Shown here in pieces: positions 8,880 through 17,420 of a DNA stretch of 51,985 nt (the first letter of the stretch is position 1; each line of letters begins with the position of its first letter). Made by a program: the position numbers and the translations under genes. The stretch covers positions 1 to 51,985 of the forward strand of contig NZ_QJRL01000031.1 in the NCBI RefSeq assembly GCF_003205205.1. Reading direction: 5' to 3'. Under the pieces are notes generated by a model. That model saw nothing but the letters and a program-made list of their open reading frames with translations, was not told where the DNA came from and made no database searches. Source of the stretch: Pseudomonas sp. LB-090624 (lineage in GTDB: Bacteria; Pseudomonadota; Gammaproteobacteria; Pseudomonadales; Pseudomonadaceae).

Positions 8880-9674
8880 ATGTCTGCTGTCAGCAATATC
8901 CATTCGCTGCTTGCCCGCCTTTTGCCTGAACGGGTCATCGCCCCACCTGCGCCTGTCGGTAGGCGGCATCGAATGTTTGCCGGTGTGGGCCTGCCTAGCC
9001 AGCGTTCATTGCTGGTCAATCGCCTGGACGAGGCCAGCGATCTGCAGACGGTGTATGCCGACCTGCGCCACCAGGCCTTGCAAGGCAGCGTGGCGGCCCT
9101 GAATGACCTCGGCTGGATCTGGCTCAACGGCAAATACTGGCGTGCCGATACCGTACTGGCGGGGCACCTGCTGCGCATGGCCGCGTTGCAGGGCAATGCC
9201 GCCGCCTGGTTCAACCTCGGGCAGCAGCACTATTTTGGCAAAGGCATCGATCCATCCTACGTTCAGGCGGCCGATTGCTATCGGCAAGCCTTTGAGCGCG
9301 GCATGTTGCACGCGGCGGCGGCATTGGGCGACCTGTATGAGGAGGAAGTGTGCGACGGCGCTCTGGACTGGCAGGTCGACCTCGTGCAGGCCTACCAGTG
9401 GTTCATGCGCGGTGCAGAACGGGGCGAGGCGCGCTGCCGTTTTGAGGTGGGTTACCGGTTGATGCACGGGCTGCATGTGGCGGCTGACGTCAAGGCCGCG
9501 CTGTACTGGCTGGAACTGGCGGCAGCGGCCGGGGTGGTGCAGGCAGCCGAGGAGTTGGCTGTGCATTTCAGCAGCCGTGACGGAGTGCGATACCAGGAGT
9601 GGCGCGACCGCGCAGTGCACATGGGCAGTACGCTAGCTCTGACCATGAAGCTGGAAGATCAGATACAGCCCTGA
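8880..9674 (+). CDS. Sel1-repeat (TPR-like) protein
   Basis: 264 aa from ATG 8880, preferred over GTG 8856 and ATG 8874 because GAGGA lies 5 nt upstream. From about residue 60 onward it carries four or five degenerate Sel1 repeats of about 36 residues, visible as spaced A-x-x-x-LG and A-x-x-Y/W-x-x-x-A-x-x-G patterns (ALNDLGWIWLNGKYW, AWFNLGQQHYFGKGI, AAAALGDLYEEEV, CRFEVGYRLMHGL). No clear signal peptide. Such repeats form helical scaffolds for protein-protein contacts. No partner is evident from the neighbours, and it is transcribed divergently from the WYL-less regulator. Confidence 0.8.
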   Translation: MSAVSNIHSLLARLLPERVIAPPAPVGRRHRMFAGVGLPSQRSLLVNRLDEASDLQTVYADLRHQALQGSVAALNDLGWIWLNGKYWRADTVLAGHLLRMAALQGNAAAWFNLGQQHYFGKGIDPSYVQAADCYRQAFERGMLHAAAALGDLYEEEVCDGALDWQVDLVQAYQWFMRGAERGEARCRFEVGYRLMHGLHVAADVKAALYWLELAAAAGVVQAAEELAVHFSSRDGVRYQEWRDRAVHMGSTLALTMKLEDQIQP

Positions 9675-9766
9675 TTCTGTCGCCTGTACTGGCACTGCCG
9701 CCGGCACAGGCAGCCAAATACCCCCAGCATGAACAACAATTCATCCATACCCCTGGTCAGCCCCTG

Positions 9767-9797
9767 TTGACGACAGGGGGAGGCACAGGCGTATATT
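9767..9797 (+). promoter_or_regulatory. Candidate promoter of the MarR-efflux operon
   Basis: TTGACG (9767-9772) and TATATT (9792-9797) form -35 and -10 elements with a long 19-nt spacer, 38 nt before the MarR start codon. They sit directly beside the palindrome at 9799-9814. Confidence 0.5.
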
Positions 9798-9798
9798 G

Positions 9799-9814
9799 AT
9801 AGTTAGCAAACTAT
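9799..9814. promoter_or_regulatory. Palindromic operator, probable MarR-type binding site
   Basis: ATAGTTAGCAAACTAT has perfect 6-bp arms (ATAGTT/AACTAT) around 4 nt. It begins 2 nt after the -10 hexamer and ends 20 nt before the first gene of the operon. TAGTTxxxxAACTA-type palindromes are typical MarR-family operators. Occupancy here would block transcription, so the MarR protein encoded next probably represses its own operon. Confidence 0.65.
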
Positions 9815-9834
9815 GAATATCCTTGGTTCCTTCA

Positions 9835-10287
9835 ATGTCCCTTGATCTCCTGCGCCTGCAAGTCAGCAGCGGCATGGTGGTTGCCGCTCGCCATTGGCGG
9901 CGCATTTGCCATGCTGCGCTGACCGGTTACGGCATTTCCGAGGCTTGCGCCGCGCCACTGCTGATGATCGTGCGTCTGGGTGACGGCGTGCACCAGGTGG
10001 CTGTGGCCCAGGCCGCCGGGCTGGAAAGCCCATCGCTGGTGCGCCTGCTCGATCAACTGTGCAAAGCCGGCCTGGTCTGCCGCAGCGAGGACCCACTCGA
10101 CCGCCGCGCCAAGGCCCTGAGCCTGACCGGCGAAGGCCGCGCCTTGGCCGAAGCCATTGAAGCCGAGCTGGTGCGCCTGCGCCGCGATGTGCTGCACGGC
10201 ATCGACCAGGCTGACCTGGAAGCCGCCTTGCGGGTGCTGCGCGCCTTTGAGGCGGCCGGCCTGGGCAGTACGGGCGGCGTGGCATGA
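9835..10287 (+). CDS. MarR-family transcriptional regulator
   Basis: 150 aa from ATG 9835. The winged helix is visible: recognition segment AVAQAAGLESPSLVRLLDQLCKAGLV near residues 58-80, then a wing with SEDPLDRRAKALSLTGEG, the conserved D-x-R-x-x and LTxxG pattern of the family. No good ribosome site precedes the ATG, which may keep levels low. The gene is first in the efflux operon and its stop overlaps the permease start (ATGA, 10284-10287). By family rule it is a dimeric repressor released by aromatic or phenolic ligands. The inducer is not known. Confidence 0.85.
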   Translation: MSLDLLRLQVSSGMVVAARHWRRICHAALTGYGISEACAAPLLMIVRLGDGVHQVAVAQAAGLESPSLVRLLDQLCKAGLVCRSEDPLDRRAKALSLTGEGRALAEAIEAELVRLRRDVLHGIDQADLEAALRVLRAFEAAGLGSTGGVA

Positions 10288-12371
10288 ACGGCTTCTTCAG
10301 CTCCGTCCCCCCGGCGCGCGACTGGTTCTACGGCCTGCGCACCTTTGCCGCATCCATGATTGCCCTGTACATCGCCCTGCTCATGCAGCTGCCGCGCCCC
10401 TACTGGGCGATGGCCACGGTGTATATCGTCTCCAGCCCGTTCGTAGGCCCGACCAGTTCCAAGGCCGTTTACCGCGCCGTGGGAACCTTGCTCGGGGCCG
10501 GCGGGGCGATTTTCCTGGTGCCGCCGCTGGTGCAGTCACCGTTGCTGCTGAGCATTGCCATCGCCCTGTGGACCGGCACCTTGCTGTTCCTCTCACTGAA
10601 CCTGCGCACGGCAAACAACTACGTCCTGATGCTGGCGGGCTACACCCTGCCAATGATTGCGCTGGCGGTTGTGGATAACCCGCTGGCTGTGTTCGACGTA
10701 GCGTCTTCCCGTGCCCAGGAAATCTGCCTGGGGATCGTCTGTGCGGCGGTGGTCGGAGCCATCTTCTGGCCGCGCCGGCTGGCGCCCGTGGTGGTTGGCG
10801 CCACCGGCAACTGGTTCGCCGAAGCGATTCGCTACAGCGACACCTACCTGGCCCGCGATGTCAGCGCCGACAAGGTCGGCGGCATGCGCGGGGCGATGGT
10901 CGCCACCTTCAACTCGCTGGAACTGATGATCGGCCAGCTCGGTCATGAAGGTGCTGGCCCGCATACCTTGAAGAATGCCCGCGAACTGCGTGGACGGATG
11001 ATTCACCTGCTGCCGGTGATCGATGCGCTCGATGACGCGTTGGTCGCCCTTGAAGGCCGCGCCGCGGCCCAGTTCGCCCAGCTGCAGCCTGTGCTTGCAG
11101 CCGCCCGCGAATGGCTCAAAGGCACGGCCGACAGTGCGTCGGTGGCGCGCTGGACCGCATTGCACGAGCAAATCGACCGCCTGCAGCCCGCTGCCGCCAT
11201 GCTCGACCAGCGCGCCGAACTGCTGCTGTCCAACGCCCTTTATCGCCTGACTGAATGGGCCGACCTGTGGCAGGACTGCTGCGCGCTGCAACATGCCTTG
11301 CGCACTGACGACGCCACGCCATGGCGTGCGGTCTACCGCCACTGGCGCCTGGGCCGCCTGACGGCATTCTTCGACCGCGGCTTGATGCTCTATTCGGTGG
11401 CCTCCACGGTTCTGGCAATCGTGGTCGCCTGCGGCTTGTGGATCGGTCTGGGCTGGAACGATGGCGCCAGTGCGGTGATTCTCGCTGCCGTATCTTGCAG
11501 CTTCTTTGCCGCCATGGATGACCCGGCGCCGCAAATCTACCGGTTCTTCTTCTGGACCTTGATGTCGGTGATTTTCTCCAGCCTGTACCTGTTCCTGGTA
11601 CTGCCCAACCTGCACGACTTCCCGATGCTGGTGCTGGCCTTCGCTGTACCGTTCATTTGTGTCGGTACCCTGACCGTGCAGCCGCGTTTTTACCTGGGCA
11701 CCCTGCTGACCATCGTCAACACCTCGACCTTCATCAGCATCCAGGGCGCCTACGACGCCGACTTCTTCACTTTCCTCAACTCCAACCTGGCCGGCCCGGT
11801 TGGCCTGCTGTTCGCCTTTATCTGGACGTTGGTGATGCGCCCGTTCGGCGTAGAGCTGGCGGCCAAGCGCATGACCCGCTTCGCCTGGCGCGACATCGTT
11901 GAAATGACCGAGCCAGCGACCCTGGCCGAGCACCGTCAGGTCGGTGTGCAAATGCTCGACCGCCTGATGCAGCACCTGCCGCGTCTGTCGCAAACCGGCC
12001 AGGACAGCGGTGTGGCCCTGCGCGATCTGCGCGTCGGGCTGAACCTGCTCGACCTGATTGCCTACCTGCCGCGCGCTGGCCAGCAGGCCCGTGAACGGCT
12101 GAACACGGTAATCGAGGAAGTCGGCGCGCACTACGCTGCTTGCCTGCGTGCCGGCGAACGCCTGCATGCCCCGGCCGCACTGCTGCGCAACATGGAGCGG
12201 GCGCGGCTGGCGCTGAACCTTGACGAGTTGTACGAGCGTGGCGATGCCCGCACTCATTTGCTGCACGCTCTGAGCGGCCTGCGCCTGGCGCTGCTGCCCG
12301 GGGTGGAGGTGATGCTCGAGCCCGCCGAACAACCACAACTGCCACCCGGCCTCGACGGAGCGCCCCTGTGA
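10284..12371 (+). CDS. FUSC/AaeB-type efflux permease (fusaric acid resistance family)
   Basis: 695 aa. Two membrane bundles (about 18-165 and 365-520) are each followed by a large cytoplasmic helical region, the arrangement of AaeB/FusB/YccS proteins. The first bundle includes PRPYWAMATVYIVSSPFVGPTSSKA, a family hallmark seen here as PYWAM, followed by a TSSKA motif. The start overlaps the MarR stop by 4 bp, and the end overlaps the next gene by 4 bp (GTGA). With the DUF1656, HlyD-type and outer-membrane genes that follow, it should form a tripartite pump, probably for aromatic carboxylic acids as in AaeAB of E. coli. Substrate not shown. Confidence 0.88.
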   Translation: MNGFFSSVPPARDWFYGLRTFAASMIALYIALLMQLPRPYWAMATVYIVSSPFVGPTSSKAVYRAVGTLLGAGGAIFLVPPLVQSPLLLSIAIALWTGTLLFLSLNLRTANNYVLMLAGYTLPMIALAVVDNPLAVFDVASSRAQEICLGIVCAAVVGAIFWPRRLAPVVVGATGNWFAEAIRYSDTYLARDVSADKVGGMRGAMVATFNSLELMIGQLGHEGAGPHTLKNARELRGRMIHLLPVIDALDDALVALEGRAAAQFAQLQPVLAAAREWLKGTADSASVARWTALHEQIDRLQPAAAMLDQRAELLLSNALYRLTEWADLWQDCCALQHALRTDDATPWRAVYRHWRLGRLTAFFDRGLMLYSVASTVLAIVVACGLWIGLGWNDGASAVILAAVSCSFFAAMDDPAPQIYRFFFWTLMSVIFSSLYLFLVLPNLHDFPMLVLAFAVPFICVGTLTVQPRFYLGTLLTIVNTSTFISIQGAYDADFFTFLNSNLAGPVGLLFAFIWTLVMRPFGVELAAKRMTRFAWRDIVEMTEPATLAEHRQVGVQMLDRLMQHLPRLSQTGQDSGVALRDLRVGLNLLDLIAYLPRAGQQARERLNTVIEEVGAHYAACLRAGERLHAPAALLRNMERARLALNLDELYERGDARTHLLHALSGLRLALLPGVEVMLEPAEQPQLPPGLDGAPL

Positions 12372-12580
12372 TTGGTGAACTGGATATCAGCGGGGTGTTC
12401 CTGCCCACGCTGCTGGTAATGATGTTTGGCACCTACCTGCTGTTCCTGGGGGTGCACGCGGTGCTGTTGCGCGTGCATTTCTACCGCCTGGTCTGGCACC
12501 GGGCGTTGTTTAACGTTGCCCTGTATGCCGTGCTGCTTGGCGCGGTGGACCACTTTTGTCGAAACCTGATGCTGCCATGA
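12368..12580 (+). CDS. DUF1656 small inner-membrane protein
   Basis: 70 aa from GTG 12368, overlapping the permease stop (GTGA). Two hydrophobic segments (about 10-33 and 45-63) span the membrane, joined by a short loop with HFYRLVWHRALFN. It matches the DUF1656/AaeX type that sits between FUSC permease and membrane-fusion genes across Proteobacteria. Its exact role in the pump is not established. The stop overlaps the next ATG (ATGA, 12577-12580). Confidence 0.85.
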   Translation: MIGELDISGVFLPTLLVMMFGTYLLFLGVHAVLLRVHFYRLVWHRALFNVALYAVLLGAVDHFCRNLMLP

Positions 12581-13452
12581 AAAAACCTTTGCTGACCCTG
12601 GGCCGTGTGGTCCTGACCTTGCTGGTAGTGACCTTCGCCGCCGTGCTCGTATGGCAGATGGTGGTCTACTACATGTTTGCCCCCTGGACCCGCGACGGCC
12701 ACATTCGTGCCGACGTGATCCAGATCGCACCCGATGTGTCGGGGTTGATCCAGAGGGTCGAGGTGCGCGACAACCAGACCGTCAAGCGCGGCGATGTGTT
12801 GTTCACCATCGACCAAGACCGCTTCACCCTGGCGCTGCGCCAGGCCAAGGCCACGTTGGGCGAGCGCCAGGAAACCCTCGCCCAGGCCTCCCGCGAAGCG
12901 CAGCGTAACCGCAAGCTGGGTAACCTGGTGGCCGCCGAGCAGTTGGAAGAAAGCCAGTCCCGCGAGGCCCGCGCCCGCTCCGCCGTCAGCGAGGCGCAGG
13001 TGGCGGTCGATACCGCACAGCTCAACCTCGATCGCTCGGTGGTCCGCAGCCCGGTGGACGGCTACCTCAACGACCGCGCGCCTCGTAACCACGAGTTCGT
13101 CACTGCCGGCCGCCCGGTGCTCTCGGTGGTCGACAGCGCCTCGTACCATGTCGATGGCTACTTCGAAGAAACCAAGCTGGGCGGGATCCACATCGGCGAC
13201 GCCGTGGACATCCGCGTGATGGGCGACAACACCCGCTTGCGCGGCCATGTGCAAAGCTTCGCCGCCGGCATCGAAGACCGCGACCGCAGCAGCGGCGCCA
13301 ACCTGCTGCCCAACGTCAACCCCGCGTTCAGTTGGGTACGCCTGGCCCAGCGCATTCCGGTGCGCATTGCCTTTGACGAAGTGCCGCAAGACTTCCGCAT
13401 GATCGCCGGGCGGACTGCCACGGTGTCGATCATCGAGGGCCCGCGTCCATGA
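12577..13452 (+). CDS. HlyD/AaeA-type periplasmic membrane-fusion protein
   Basis: 291 aa from ATG 12577, overlapping the DUF1656 stop by 4 bp. The order is an N-terminal membrane anchor (about 8-33), a biotinyl-lipoyl half-motif (IAPDVSGLIQRVEVRDNQ), a short alpha-helical hairpin (about 85-145), the second lipoyl half (VVRSPVDGYL) and a beta-barrel with FEETKLGGIHIGD. This is the AaeA/EmrA plan. It should bridge the FUSC permease and the outer-membrane channel encoded next. Confidence 0.9.
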   Translation: MKKPLLTLGRVVLTLLVVTFAAVLVWQMVVYYMFAPWTRDGHIRADVIQIAPDVSGLIQRVEVRDNQTVKRGDVLFTIDQDRFTLALRQAKATLGERQETLAQASREAQRNRKLGNLVAAEQLEESQSREARARSAVSEAQVAVDTAQLNLDRSVVRSPVDGYLNDRAPRNHEFVTAGRPVLSVVDSASYHVDGYFEETKLGGIHIGDAVDIRVMGDNTRLRGHVQSFAAGIEDRDRSSGANLLPNVNPAFSWVRLAQRIPVRIAFDEVPQDFRMIAGRTATVSIIEGPRP

Positions 13453-14867
13453 AACAGTTGATCCTGGCTGGCCTCTGCCTGTCACTGGGGGCTTGCATGA
13501 TGGTCGGCCCCGACTACGAGGTGCCGAAGGACGCGGCGGTGCAACGCAGCGACCTCAACGGCCCACTGCGCCAGGATGCCGACAGCGTGGTCTCGGCGCC
13601 GGTGCCCGAGGACTGGTGGCAGCTGTATCAGGATCCACGTCTGAACGAGCTTGTACGCCAGGCCCTGAGCGCGAACACCGAACTGCGCGTGGCTGCCGCC
13701 AACATCGCCAAAGCCCGCGCTCAGGTGGACGTGGCCGAATCGCAAGGCGGCTTCAACGGCGGGGTCAAAATCGGTGCCCAGCGTTTGCAAGAGGCTGGCC
13801 AGGCATTCTTGCTGACCGAGAAGGTGCCGGTGGCCAACATTGGTGAAGCCATCGTCAGCGCTTCTTATCAGTTTGACCTGTGGGGTACCTTCAAGCGCGG
13901 CACCGAGGCGGCCAAAGCCAATGCCGACGCTGTCCAGGCTGCGGCCGACACCGCCCGTATCACCTTGGTCGCGGATGTGGTCAAGGCCTACACCCAGGTG
14001 TGCTCGGCCAACGAGGAGTACCACATTGCCCGCGAGTCACTCGATTTGCAGGAGCAGAGCGTGAAGCTCAACCAGCGTTTGCGTGATGCCGGGCGCGGTG
14101 ATGAAACCCAAGTCACGCGTTCGCAGACCCAGTTCAAGTCGTTGCGCGCCGAACTGCCACGCTTCAAGGCTGAGCGTGAGACCGGCATGTACACCCTGGC
14201 CGCGCTGCTCGCCAGGCCCGTGGACCAGCTACCTGCCGGTACCGCTGATTGTGCCGAGCTGCCGCACCTGAACCAGCTGGTTCCGGTGGGCGACGGCGCG
14301 GCCTTGCTCAAGCGCCGCCCTGACGTCCGCCAGGCCGAGCGCCAGCTGGCTGCAGCCACTGCCTACATAGGTGTAGCGACCGGCGCGCTGTACCCGGACA
14401 TCAGCATCGGGGCCCAGGTGGGGACCATTGGTATTCTCGAGGACCTTGGCGACCCTTCGACGAATCGTTGGGGCTTTGGCCCGCAGATCAGTTGGAGCAT
14501 TCCCACCAACGGCACCCGCGCCCGCATTCGCATGGCCGAAGCCTCGACCCAGGCAGCCTTGGCCAGCTTCGACGGGGTGGTGCTGAACGCCATCCGTGAG
14601 ACCCAAACCCGCCTGGCGCAGTACAGCGCCCTGCTGGACCGGCGCGATGCCCTTGCCGAAGCGGAGAAGTCGGCGAAAGAAGCGGCGGACCAGACGCACC
14701 GGTATTACCAGGCAGGGCGTGAGTCGTTCCTGGCGGATTTGCAGGCGACGCGAACGTATACCGATGTGCGTGCGCAGCTGGCGGCGGCCAATAGCCAAGT
14801 GGCGCTGGGGCAAATTGGGGTGTTCCTGGCGTTGGGTGGGGGGTGGAAGGACACCGTCAAGCCTTGA
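13449..14867 (+). CDS. RND-type outer-membrane efflux lipoprotein (NodT/OprM family)
   Basis: 472 aa. The signal peptide ends in a lipobox (LSLGAC, lipid-modified Cys16), followed by MMVGPDYEVP, the GPDY/xxP start shared by NodT/OprM proteins. Two OEP repeats follow: the first contains WWQLYQDPRLNELVRQAL, the second RRPDVRQAERQLAAATAYIG. The start overlaps the fusion-protein stop by 4 bp, so this is the last gene of the five-gene operon and the operon encodes its own outer-membrane channel. Confidence 0.92.
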   Translation: MKQLILAGLCLSLGACMMVGPDYEVPKDAAVQRSDLNGPLRQDADSVVSAPVPEDWWQLYQDPRLNELVRQALSANTELRVAAANIAKARAQVDVAESQGGFNGGVKIGAQRLQEAGQAFLLTEKVPVANIGEAIVSASYQFDLWGTFKRGTEAAKANADAVQAAADTARITLVADVVKAYTQVCSANEEYHIARESLDLQEQSVKLNQRLRDAGRGDETQVTRSQTQFKSLRAELPRFKAERETGMYTLAALLARPVDQLPAGTADCAELPHLNQLVPVGDGAALLKRRPDVRQAERQLAAATAYIGVATGALYPDISIGAQVGTIGILEDLGDPSTNRWGFGPQISWSIPTNGTRARIRMAEASTQAALASFDGVVLNAIRETQTRLAQYSALLDRRDALAEAEKSAKEAADQTHRYYQAGRESFLADLQATRTYTDVRAQLAAANSQVALGQIGVFLALGGGWKDTVKP

Positions 14868-14924
14868 GGTCAGAGTGTCGAGGCGCTGAAAGAGCCAAGG
14901 CAGGTCAATAACCTTCAGGAATCT

Positions 14925-14965
14925 GGGGCCGCTTTGCGGCCCATCGCCGCCAAGTCAGCTCCGAT
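14925..14965. repeat. REP element downstream of the efflux operon
   Basis: A 7-bp stem GGGCCGC/GCGGCCC with a 3-nt loop (14926-14942) is followed by CATCGCCGCCAAGTCAGCTCC, the typical tail of a P. putida REP. It lies 58 nt after the stop codon and may act as a terminator. The remaining sequence to 15076 shows no gene. Confidence 0.65.
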
Positions 14966-15076
14966 AGTTTCCGGGCCACCCTAAGGTTGAATGCCATCCC
15001 GCTTCATCTGATTTGTAGCAAGATTTTTCATGAAATCCGCCCAGCACCCTTGAGGGAAGCAAAGTGGAAGTGAACA

Positions 15077-17020
15077 ATGTTCTCTTTCGCATTCCCTTCG
15101 AGACTGGCCATGAAAACCCGTTCCCGTCTGCTCGCCTGGCTGCCGGCTTTGTTGCTTGGCCCGGTGCTGGCGCTGTGCAGCACTTTGGCGCTGGCCGAAG
15201 CCCCCGCTGAGGCTACCAAAGCGCTGCATTTGCTCGACTACATTGGCGCTGACTACCCGCCGACGGTGCAAGACGGCAAGGTGATCGACGATGGTGAATA
15301 CCGCGAGCAGCAGGAGTTCAGCACGGTATTGGCCGACTTGGTCAGAGGCCTGCCAGCAAATGCCGAGCAAGCGGCTCTCATGCAGGGCGTCCAGGCGCTG
15401 CGCCAGGCCATCGACCAGCGTCAGGACGGCCCGGCGGTGGCCAAGCAGGCCCGCCAGCTGGGTGCACGCCTGGCCGTGGCCTACGAGGTCAGCCAAGCTC
15501 CGGTGATCACCCCGGACGCAGCCCGTGGCGCTTCGCTATACGCACAAAACTGCTCGATCTGCCACGGTGACACTGGCGCGGGCGATGGCCCGGCAGGCAT
15601 CGGCCTGGAACCAGCACCCGCCAACCTGCGCGATGTTGCGCGCCTTGATCAGTTGAGCCTGTTCGACCTGTACAACACGCTTGCCCTGGGCATCGACGGC
15701 ACCGAGATGCCGTCCTTTGCCGACCAGCTGGACGACCGCCAGCGTTGGGACGTGGCTGCCTACATCGCCAGTTTCACCGCCAAGCCGGAAGCCGGAAAAA
15801 GTGACAAGACCTGGAACATCGCCGATCTGGCTCGCCAGACCCCGGCCGAAGTCGCCGCCAGCGAAGGTAATGCGGTTGTAGCATCGTTCCGCGCCCAGCG
15901 TGCCCAGCCGCCACAGGTCAAACGCGGCCCGGCGCAATTGCTCGAATACACTGCCAGCACCCTGGACAAAAGCCTGGCGGCTTACCGCGCAGGCGACCAC
16001 GACCAAGCCTACGACTTGTCGGTGGCGGCCTATCTGGAAGGCTTTGAGCTGGTAGAAAGCTCGCTGGACAACATCGACACCCAAGCGCGCAAGGACACCG
16101 AAAAAACGCTGATGGCTTATCGTCAGTCTCTGCAGGATGGCTTACCTCTGTCTCAGGCCGAGCAGCGTCTGGCCGAAGCCAAGGCCAAGCTTGAGCAGGC
16201 AGCCAAATTGTTGGGCAGCGATGGGCTGAGTTGGTCGCTGAGTTTTGTCTCCGGCCTGCTGATCCTGCTGCGCGAAGGGCTTGAAGCCATTCTGGTGCTG
16301 GCGGCGATCCTGGCCTTCCTGCGTAACACCGGTCAGCAGTCGGCGGTGCGCAGCGTCAATATCGGCTGGTGTCTGGCGCTGGTGGCCGGCTTCGCCACCT
16401 GGGCCTTGGCGGCGTACGTGATCGATGTAGGTGGTGCCCAGCGCGAGCTGCTGGAAGGCTGCACGGCGCTGTTCGCCGCGGTGATGGTGCTGTGGCTTGG
16501 CGTGTGGATGCATGACCGCCGCCATGCCGCTGCCTGGCAGGACTACATCAAAAGCAGCCTGGTCAGCGGCGGCGGGCGCTTCGGCTTTGCCGTGCTGGCG
16601 TTCTTTTCGGTGTACCGCGAACTGTTCGAAGTGATTCTGTTCTACGAAACCCTGTGGCTGCAGGCCGGCCCTGCCGGGCACCAGGCGGTGCTGGCGGGTG
16701 GCGCCACGGCATTGGTCCTGCTGGTAGGTTTGGCGTGGGTCATCCTGCGTGGGTCGGCCAAGCTGCCGCTATCGCTGTTCTTCAGCATCAACGCCGGGCT
16801 GCTGTGCGTGCTGTCGGTGGTGTTCGCCGGGCATGGCGTGAAGGCGCTGCAGGAGGCTGGAGTGCTGGGCACGCGGCCGGTTGGGTTCTTCGAATTCGAC
16901 TGGCTGGGGATTCACCCCGATGCCTACTCGCTGTCGGCGCAGGCGCTGGCCTTGCTGGCCATTGTGTTGCTGTTCGGGCGCTCGCGCCTGGCGGAGAAGC
17001 GCAGGGCGGCGGCCAACTGA
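15077..17020 (+). CDS. Cytochrome c / FTR1-family iron permease fusion
   Basis: 647 aa from ATG 15077 (GGAAG 6 nt upstream); ATG 15110, which opens a cleaner signal peptide (MKTRSRLLAWLP), is the alternative start. After export the protein has a periplasmic part with a class I cytochrome c domain: haem site C159-S-I-C-H163, with a possible axial Met in GTEMPSF near 215. A helical linker follows, then an FTR1 permease with seven hydrophobic segments from about 385. The two iron-binding REXXE motifs are R399-E-G-L-E403 and R514-E-L-F-E518. FTR1 proteins take up iron, usually coupled to oxidation of Fe(II); the cytochrome may accept those electrons. No clear Fur box or multicopper oxidase gene is nearby. 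Confidence 0.88.
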   Translation: MFSFAFPSRLAMKTRSRLLAWLPALLLGPVLALCSTLALAEAPAEATKALHLLDYIGADYPPTVQDGKVIDDGEYREQQEFSTVLADLVRGLPANAEQAALMQGVQALRQAIDQRQDGPAVAKQARQLGARLAVAYEVSQAPVITPDAARGASLYAQNCSICHGDTGAGDGPAGIGLEPAPANLRDVARLDQLSLFDLYNTLALGIDGTEMPSFADQLDDRQRWDVAAYIASFTAKPEAGKSDKTWNIADLARQTPAEVAASEGNAVVASFRAQRAQPPQVKRGPAQLLEYTASTLDKSLAAYRAGDHDQAYDLSVAAYLEGFELVESSLDNIDTQARKDTEKTLMAYRQSLQDGLPLSQAEQRLAEAKAKLEQAAKLLGSDGLSWSLSFVSGLLILLREGLEAILVLAAILAFLRNTGQQSAVRSVNIGWCLALVAGFATWALAAYVIDVGGAQRELLEGCTALFAAVMVLWLGVWMHDRRHAAAWQDYIKSSLVSGGGRFGFAVLAFFSVYRELFEVILFYETLWLQAGPAGHQAVLAGGATALVLLVGLAWVILRGSAKLPLSLFFSINAGLLCVLSVVFAGHGVKALQEAGVLGTRPVGFFEFDWLGIHPDAYSLSAQALALLAIVLLFGRSRLAEKRRAAAN

Positions 17021-17033
17021 CTGGAACCTGCAC

Positions 17034-17073
17034 GGTCACTGTCGGAGCGGGTGAACCCGCTTCCACAGTGACC
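17034..17073. terminator. Bidirectional hairpin terminator
   Basis: GGTCACTGT-cg-GAGCGGGT-GA-ACCCGCTTCC-ACAGTGACC forms a nearly perfect 40-nt hairpin between the convergent FTR1 gene and the small gene on the minus strand. The core is the P. putida GAGCGGGTxxACCCGC type. No T-run. Confidence 0.65.
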
Positions 17074-17105
17074 ATGCAAGGTCTCAGATTGCGCAAGCCT
17101 GATGC

Positions 17106-17351
17106 TCAGGCCGGCTGTGGCACCTTGAGAATGTTCTGCAGCAACTGAACACTTTCGACAGCGTCGTGACCCAGGCTGGTCAGGTAACCGCCATCCGGTT
17201 GATCGGTCAGCCCTTTCTCATGCAGGCGCTGCGCAGCCGCGATCAGGGCGGGGGATGCGGTGCTGGTTATCTTTATGCCTTCCTGGCTGCTGTCGTGTTT
17301 GAACAGCGCGAGTACTTCCATTTCGTCGATCAAATCGGGGGTAAAAGGCAT
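17106..17351 (-). CDS. TIGR02647-type small conserved protein
   Basis: 81 aa, beginning MPFTPDLIDEMEVLALF. It resembles a short Pseudomonas family (TIGR02647, sometimes called DNA-binding). The body has a predicted winged-helix-like layout: helix ASPALIAAAQRLHEKGL, then a strand pair around DGGYLTSLGHDAVESVQ. An AGGAG-like site (from CAGGAGTTGCC on the minus strand) precedes the ATG. No function is established, and it is not linked in an operon with a gene of known role. Confidence 0.75.
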   Translation of the reverse strand: MPFTPDLIDEMEVLALFKHDSSQEGIKITSTASPALIAAAQRLHEKGLTDQPDGGYLTSLGHDAVESVQLLQNILKVPQPA

Positions 17352-17420
17352 GGCAACTCCTGACTTCCAGACAAGGATTACGGCACTTTCTATGGTGCCT
17401 GACCTTCGAGTGTAGCCGGG

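Noticed and set aside
10593..12338. 581-codon minus-strand frame over the FUSC permease
   Set aside because: Antisense shadow; the plus strand has a coherent membrane protein with operon overlaps.
14868..15076. Fur box upstream of the cytochrome c/FTR1 gene
   Set aside because: AT-rich words are present near 15010-15035, but no convincing 19-bp inverted match to GATAATGATAATCATTATC.
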